The translations under genes and the position numbers were made by a program. Shown here piece after piece: positions 5,683 through 6,633 of a stretch of 6,633 nucleotides of DNA. The notes under the pieces were generated by a model. That model was not told the DNA's origin. It made no database searches and saw only the letters and a program-made list of their open reading frames with translations. The stretch's first letter is position 1. Each line of letters opens with the position of its first letter. Source of the stretch: Limnohabitans sp. (lineage in GTDB: Bacteria > Pseudomonadota > Gammaproteobacteria > Burkholderiales > Burkholderiaceae_C); assembly GCA_018883305.1 (NCBI GenBank), contig VEQI01000195.1:1-6633 (forward strand). Direction: 5' to 3'.

Positions 5683-5720
5683 CCCTGCATCCCCTTTTTT
5701 CCAGCCCGGATAATGCAGGG
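5683..5720. repeat. Inverted repeat CCCTGCAT / ATGCAGGG upstream of the membrane sensor gene
   Basis: A perfect eight-base inverted repeat: CCCTGCAT (5683-5690) and ATGCAGGG (5713-5720), 22 bases apart. A possible -10 hexamer, GATAAT (5709-5714), overlaps the right arm, although no good -35 is visible. The repeat could be an operator or an RNA hairpin in the leader. Its right arm also holds an ATG at 5713 that is in frame with the downstream gene. Confidence 0.4.
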
Positions 5721-5736
5721 ATTGCAAAACAGCCCC

Positions 5737-6633
5737 ATGAACATGATTCGCCAGTTGCTTGCCGTGTGGTTGCTGATCATGACCTGTGCGGTTCATGCCC
5801 AGCCAGACCCTGCGCATGCCGTCATGACGCTCACGCACGCACAGCTGGCATCACAGCGGGGCGACACCGAGGTGGTCTTGCCGCATCTGTTGCCGGCCGA
5901 GGATTTCCATGCCACCGGTGACGTGGTCCGTTACCAGTTGACGCTTGATCTGCCGCAGCGCCCGCGTGAACCCTTGGGCATCTTCGTTCCCAAGGTGAGT
6001 CTGGGGGGACGACTGTTCCTGAACGGTGAGTTGATCGGTTCTTGCGCCGTGGGGGCACTGGACACCCTGCGCTGCCTGCACCGTCCCTGGCTGCTGGCAC
6101 CGCCTGTGGCCCTTTGGGACGTGGGGCGCAATGTGCTGGACATCGAGGTGCATGTTGATGACCGGCAAATGAATGGTTTGTCCACCGTGCGCGTGGGGCC
6201 CTTGTTGACGCTGGAGCAGGGCGACTACGCCTGGCAGTATTTCCTGCAGGTGCAGCTGGTGCAGGCGCTGAGCTGGATCACGGTCATCCTGGGCTTGTTG
6301 TCCCTCATGGTGGCGTTCTATTTGCCAGGGCCCAATCTCTACCTCTGGGTGGGCATCGCCAGTTTGCTGCACGCGCTCAGCAACCTCAATTTCCTGTCCA
6401 CGCAGGCCTGGCCCACGCCGGAGTTGTTCAGCTGGTTTGCCTTTTCTTCCCGCATGTGCTCCGTGCCCATGTTGTTGCTGGCTTGCATTGCCTTGTATGA
6501 AAAAGATCAGCCCTGGCAACATGCGGTGGCCGTGATCTACGCCGTGCTGGGGCCGTTGCTGGTCTGGTTCAGTGACAACAACCGAACCTGGGTGGGTTTT
6601 TATTACGTGCCAGTGCTGAGCAGCGCGGTGCTG
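5737..6633 (+). CDS. Membrane sensor with periplasmic domain and 7TM-DISM-like helices, N-terminal part (cut by window edge)
   Basis: An open frame of 299 codons to the window end. Residues 1-21 are a signal peptide (Arg5, hydrophobic core 7-18, VHA before Gln22). Residues about 22-165 form a periplasmic, beta-rich domain with GRLFLNGELIGSC (91-103), resembling the galactose-binding-like sensory domain found before 7TM-DISM segments; Cys103 and Cys113 could form a disulfide. Hydrophobic helices follow at about 174-196, 200-220, 237-254 and 263-278, with a fifth starting near 287. Such proteins usually end in a GGDEF or histidine kinase domain, which would be outside the window, so the output is unknown. 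The start is uncertain: ATG 5737 gives a good signal peptide, ATG 5743 shortens it by two residues, and ATG 5713 adds eight. None has a well-spaced Shine-Dalgarno. Confidence 0.72.
   Translation, partial: MNMIRQLLAVWLLIMTCAVHAQPDPAHAVMTLTHAQLASQRGDTEVVLPHLLPAEDFHATGDVVRYQLTLDLPQRPREPLGIFVPKVSLGGRLFLNGELIGSCAVGALDTLRCLHRPWLLAPPVALWDVGRNVLDIEVHVDDRQMNGLSTVRVGPLLTLEQGDYAWQYFLQVQLVQALSWITVILGLLSLMVAFYLPGPNLYLWVGIASLLHALSNLNFLSTQAWPTPELFSWFAFSSRMCSVPMLLLACIALYEKDQPWQHAVAVIYAVLGPLLVWFSDNNRTWVGFYYVPVLSSAVL

Noticed and set aside
5737..5790. Lipoprotein signal at Cys17 of the membrane sensor
   Set aside because: The residues before Cys (Ile-Met-Thr) do not fit a lipobox, and a standard VHA cleavage site follows.
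5851..6522. Minus-strand open frame of 223 codons opposite the membrane sensor
   Set aside because: The product is rich in Gln and His with no domain or membrane pattern, whereas the plus strand gives a signal peptide followed by regular hydrophobic helices.

Overview
The window looks like chromosomal DNA from a GC-rich betaproteobacterium, most likely order Burkholderiales and perhaps Comamonadaceae. This is inferred from composition, the Bug/TctC-type periplasmic receptor (a family greatly expanded in that order) and the gene mix. No rRNA or other phylogenetic marker is present, so the assignment is tentative.

Left part (1-3604, all minus strand): four tightly packed genes that read as one catabolic or uptake operon. 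In transcription order they are a Gfo/Idh/MocA oxidoreductase, a Bug-family solute receptor with a signal peptide, a metal-dependent amidohydrolase of the polysaccharide deacetylase fold, and the first 231 codons of a gamma-glutamyltransferase-family (Ntn) hydrolase cut by the window edge. The last three are separated by gaps of 26, -4 and 11 bases. The set suggests capture of a small molecule, ring or amide hydrolysis and an oxidoreduction; the substrate cannot be read from the sequence.

Middle part (3730-5550, minus strand): a complete SOS mutagenesis operon, umuD then umuC, behind a perfect LexA box (CTGT-N8-ACAG) eight bases from the umuD start codon. The catalytic and cleavage residues of both proteins are present. 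The 48-base gap between umuD and umuC is bridged by a 12-codon mini-ORF with its own Shine-Dalgarno, whose stop codon overlaps the umuC start.

Right part (5528-6633, plus strand): facing away from umuDC, a plausible sigma70 promoter wraps around the same LexA box. It is followed by two hairpins and a strong intrinsic terminator with eight T's, with no protein gene between. This is the outline of a roughly 98-nt small RNA that would be induced with umuDC, or of an attenuated leader for the next gene. That gene begins about 5737 and runs off the window: a signal peptide, a periplasmic beta-rich domain and several membrane helices, resembling the sensory half of 7TM-DISM-type receptors. Its output domain is not visible.

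The divergent umuD/small-RNA region (5528-5659) is the most interesting part of the window.
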